Below are positions 61,881-64,000 of a DNA stretch of 64,000 nt, in pieces; the first letter of the stretch is position 1, and every line of letters starts with the position of its first letter. The notes under the pieces were generated by a model, which was not told the DNA's origin, searched no databases, and saw only the letters and a list, made by a program, of their open reading frames with translations. The translations under genes and the position numbers were made by a program. This DNA is from Arthrobacter sp. Soc17.1.1.1 (GTDB lineage Bacteria; Actinomycetota; Actinomycetes; Actinomycetales; Micrococcaceae), in the NCBI RefSeq assembly GCF_036867195.1, contig NZ_JBAJII010000001.1, positions 248,001 through 312,000 on the forward strand, read 5' to 3'.

Positions 61881-63827
61881 TCAGGTCCGCGCGGCCAGCA
61901 CGTCCTGGATCCCGGGGATGCACCCCTCGTTCTGCAGGGACGTCGTGTCCCCGAGCGGCGCGCCCTCGTAGAGCTGCGTGAGCAGGCGCCGCATGATCTT
62001 CCCGGAGCGCGTCTTCGGGACATCGGGCACGACGACGACGGCCGAGGGCCGCGCGATCGGACCGATGGCCTCGGCCACGTGGGCGCGCAGCACCGCGGCG
62101 ACGTCGACCTCCGGGTCCGCGCCCGCCGCGAGCACCACGAAGGCCGCGATGGCGTGGCCCGTCAGCGGGTCAGGGACGGGGCAGGCACCCGCCTCGGTGA
62201 CGAGCGGGTGGGCCACCAGCGCCGACTCGATCTCGATGGTGGACAGGCGGTGCCCCGAGACGTTGATGACGTCGTCCACGCGGCCCAGGATCCAGGTGTC
62301 GCCGTCGTCGTCGTACCGGGCGCCGTCACCCGCGAGGAACCAGCCCTGCCGCGCGAACTGCCGCCAGTAGGCGTCCAGGTAGCGCTGCGGGTTCCCCCAT
62401 ACGGTCCGGGCCATGGCGGGCCCGTGCCGGTCGACCACGATCAGCCCCTGCTCGCCGGGCGGGACGGTCCGGCCGTCCTCGTCCACGATGCGCGTACTCA
62501 CCCCGGGCAGGGCGCGTGCCGCGCAGCCGGGCTTGAACCCGGTGTCGGTGGGGCTGGGCGAGAGCACCGTGGCACCGGTCTCCGACTGCCACCAGGTGTC
62601 GACGACGGGCACCTCGTCGCGGCCGAGGTGCCGCCGGAACCAGCGCCATGCCTCGGGGTTGACGGCTTCGCCCACCGTGCCGAGCACGCGGATGCTCGAG
62701 AGGTCGTAGCCGCGCGGGACCCCGTCGGGGAACCAGCCCATGAGCGAGCGGACCAGGGTGGGCGCGGTGTAGTAGCTCGTGACGCCGTAGCGTTCGATGA
62801 TCTCGAAGTGCCGGCCGGGGTGCGGCGTGTTCGGGGTGCCCTCGAAGATGACCTGCGTGGCGCCGTTCGAGAGCGGCCCGTACAGCTCGTAGGTGTGCGC
62901 GGTGACCCAGGCCAGGTCGGCGGTGCACCAGTGCACGTCATCGTCCCGGCGTGCTGCATCGGGGTTGCTGAAGAGGTGCTCGAAGCTCGACGACGCCTGC
63001 GTGAGGTAGCCGCCCGAGGTGTGCACGAGGCCCTTCGGCTTCCCGGTGGTCCCCGACGTGTACATGATGAACAGCGGCGCCTCGGCGTCGAACGCCTCCG
63101 GCGCGTGGTGCGGTGAGGCCGGGTCGACGACGTCGTGCCACCAGACGTCGCGGCCTCCGGTCCATGCGACGGCGGAGCCCGTCCGGCGGATCACGAGGAC
63201 GTGCTCGATGCTGTCCACACCCTCGACGGCGGCATCCGCGTTGTCCTTGACCGGGACGGCGGCGCCCCGGCGGTACTGGCCGTCGGTGGTGACGAGGAGT
63301 CTGGCGCCGGTGTCCTCGACGCGGAAGCGGAGCGCCTCGGCCGAGAACCCGCCGAACACGAGCGAGTGCACGGCCCCGATCCGGGCGCAGGCGAGCGTGA
63401 TGACCACCGTCTCGACGAGCACGGGCAGGTAGACGACCACGCGGTCGCCCGCCCCGATGCCGAGCCCGAGGAGTGCGTTCGCGGCGCGGGACACCTCGTC
63501 CTGCAGTTCGGCGTAGGTCACACTGCGGCGGTCACCCGGCTCGCCCTCGAAATGCAGGGCCACCCGGTCGCCGTTGCCGGCCCGGACGTGCCGGTCCACG
63601 CAGTTCACGGCGACGTTGAGCGTACCGCCGGCGAACCACTCGATGACGGGCACGCTGAGCGTCCCGTCCTCCTGCGGAGCGGCCTTCCTGAACGTGTGCA
63701 GGGTGTCCCACGGGGTGTCCCACTCGAGCCGCTGTGCCTGCGCCGCCCAGAACGCGAGGCGGTCGGCCTCGTCCTGCGGCATCGCCGACCCCTCCACCGC
63801 CGTCGTGCCCGGCGCCGTCGCACTCAC
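61881..63827 (-). CDS. acs: Acetyl-CoA synthetase (acetate-CoA ligase)
   Basis: This enzyme activates acetate to acetyl-CoA through an acetyl-adenylate. The 648-residue protein has the adenylation P-loop MYTSGTTGKPKGLVHT, VFGGFSAEALRFRVED, VDTWWQSETGATVL, the hinge region GDGARYDDDGDTWILGRVDD, and the C-terminal PKTRSGKIMRR with the regulatory acetylated Lys. The GTG at 63827 overlaps the upstream permease stop (GTGA); another GTG at 63833 is possible. Coupling to an ABC permease gene is unusual for acs. Confidence 0.93.
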   Translation of the reverse strand: MSATAPGTTAVEGSAMPQDEADRLAFWAAQAQRLEWDTPWDTLHTFRKAAPQEDGTLSVPVIEWFAGGTLNVAVNCVDRHVRAGNGDRVALHFEGEPGDRRSVTYAELQDEVSRAANALLGLGIGAGDRVVVYLPVLVETVVITLACARIGAVHSLVFGGFSAEALRFRVEDTGARLLVTTDGQYRRGAAVPVKDNADAAVEGVDSIEHVLVIRRTGSAVAWTGGRDVWWHDVVDPASPHHAPEAFDAEAPLFIMYTSGTTGKPKGLVHTSGGYLTQASSSFEHLFSNPDAARRDDDVHWCTADLAWVTAHTYELYGPLSNGATQVIFEGTPNTPHPGRHFEIIERYGVTSYYTAPTLVRSLMGWFPDGVPRGYDLSSIRVLGTVGEAVNPEAWRWFRRHLGRDEVPVVDTWWQSETGATVLSPSPTDTGFKPGCAARALPGVSTRIVDEDGRTVPPGEQGLIVVDRHGPAMARTVWGNPQRYLDAYWRQFARQGWFLAGDGARYDDDGDTWILGRVDDVINVSGHRLSTIEIESALVAHPLVTEAGACPVPDPLTGHAIAAFVVLAAGADPEVDVAAVLRAHVAEAIGPIARPSAVVVVPDVPKTRSGKIMRRLLTQLYEGAPLGDTTSLQNEGCIPGIQDVLAART

Positions 63828-64000
63828 GCCCACCGGCGCACCGCCCAGCGCTCGGCGACGCCGAGGAGCGCGTCCGTGGTCTTGCCGATCACGGCCAGCA
63901 GGATGATCGCCAGGATGATGCGGTCCACGCGGCCCGTCTGCTGGGAGTCCGTGAGGAGGAAGCCGAGGCCCATCGACGAGGCGATGAGTTCCGCGGCGAC
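63824..64000 (-). CDS. ABC transporter permease, C-terminal part (SsuC/TauC-like), truncated at the window edge
   Basis: The last 58 residues of a membrane protein are encoded from the right edge to a TGA at 63824. The sequence AAELIASSMGLGFLLTDSQ, a hydrophobic helix (RIILAIILLAVIGK) and a basic end match the C-terminus of nitrate/sulfonate/taurine-type permeases. The frame is open to base 64000, so the gene continues beyond the window. Its stop overlaps the acs start. The substrate is unknown. Confidence 0.75.
   Translation of the reverse strand, partial: VAAELIASSMGLGFLLTDSQQTGRVDRIILAIILLAVIGKTTDALLGVAERWAVRRWA

Overview
The window is a high-GC chromosomal segment from an actinobacterium, most like the Micrococcaceae (Arthrobacter and relatives). 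This rests on the strong GC third-position bias, frequent GTG starts and GTGA/ATGA gene overlaps, the fba–DUF3151–purA neighbourhood, actinobacterial-type c-di-AMP and SAM riboswitch sequences, and LacI/ROK-controlled sugar operons. No insertion sequence, phage gene, CRISPR array or rRNA was seen. The placement is inference from content, not from a phylogeny.

Layout. 1-9 kb: the 3' part of an MHS-type permease coupled to a 3-hydroxybutyrate dehydrogenase, a convergent purine permease, a CopC-like protein, a short flavoprotein-like gene divergent from a tandem universal stress protein, a secreted NlpC/P60 hydrolase and a small zincin. 8.5-9.0 kb: a tRNA cluster (Glu, Asp, Phe) with a recognisable promoter and terminator. 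9.2-12.1 kb: a lipoprotein, then a five-gene translationally coupled Asp23/AmaP envelope-stress operon. 12.3-16.8 kb: an alpha-glucoside-type ABC importer (binding protein and two permeases, no ATPase) with its LacI repressor. 16.9-19.4 kb: an unknown protein, exonuclease III and NAD synthetase.

19.5-32.3 kb is a carbohydrate island. It holds two TIM-barrel isomerases, a Gfo/Idh/MocA dehydrogenase, a CUT1 importer without ATPase, a complete CUT2 importer and a ROK repressor. Two near-identical 24-bp inverted repeats lie in its two promoter regions, so the island is probably one regulon. 32.4-41.8 kb is mostly housekeeping: pyrE, an alpha/beta hydrolase, a HAD phosphatase, a SpoU methyltransferase, fba, DUF3151, small HTH proteins, a DUF2975/HTH pair, an MpaB-like protein and purA. 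41.9-44.2 kb has a SurA-like lipoprotein, a DUF427 protein and a nitrilase-family hydrolase.

44.1-53.4 kb is an L-arabinose unit: a LacI/AraR regulator, araB, araD, araA and a ChvE/MmsA/MmsB-type ABC importer, with an operator at the araB promoter. 53.6-55.5 kb encodes an ECF-like sigma factor coupled to a single-pass protein with a long Pro/Glu-rich outer part. 55.6-58.6 kb is a sulfur operon (sfnG–metY–CoA-binding protein) behind a SAM-I (S-box) riboswitch. 58.9-61.8 kb has a secreted GH6 cellulase with a CebR-like box and a LysM hydrolase behind a c-di-AMP riboswitch. The window ends with acetyl-CoA synthetase, coupled to a truncated ABC permease gene at the right edge.

The gene families are ordinary. 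The most interesting signals are regulatory: the shared ROK operator pair, the S-box on a sulfone/methionine operon, strong hairpins directly downstream of three substrate-binding-protein genes, and several unassigned inverted repeats.
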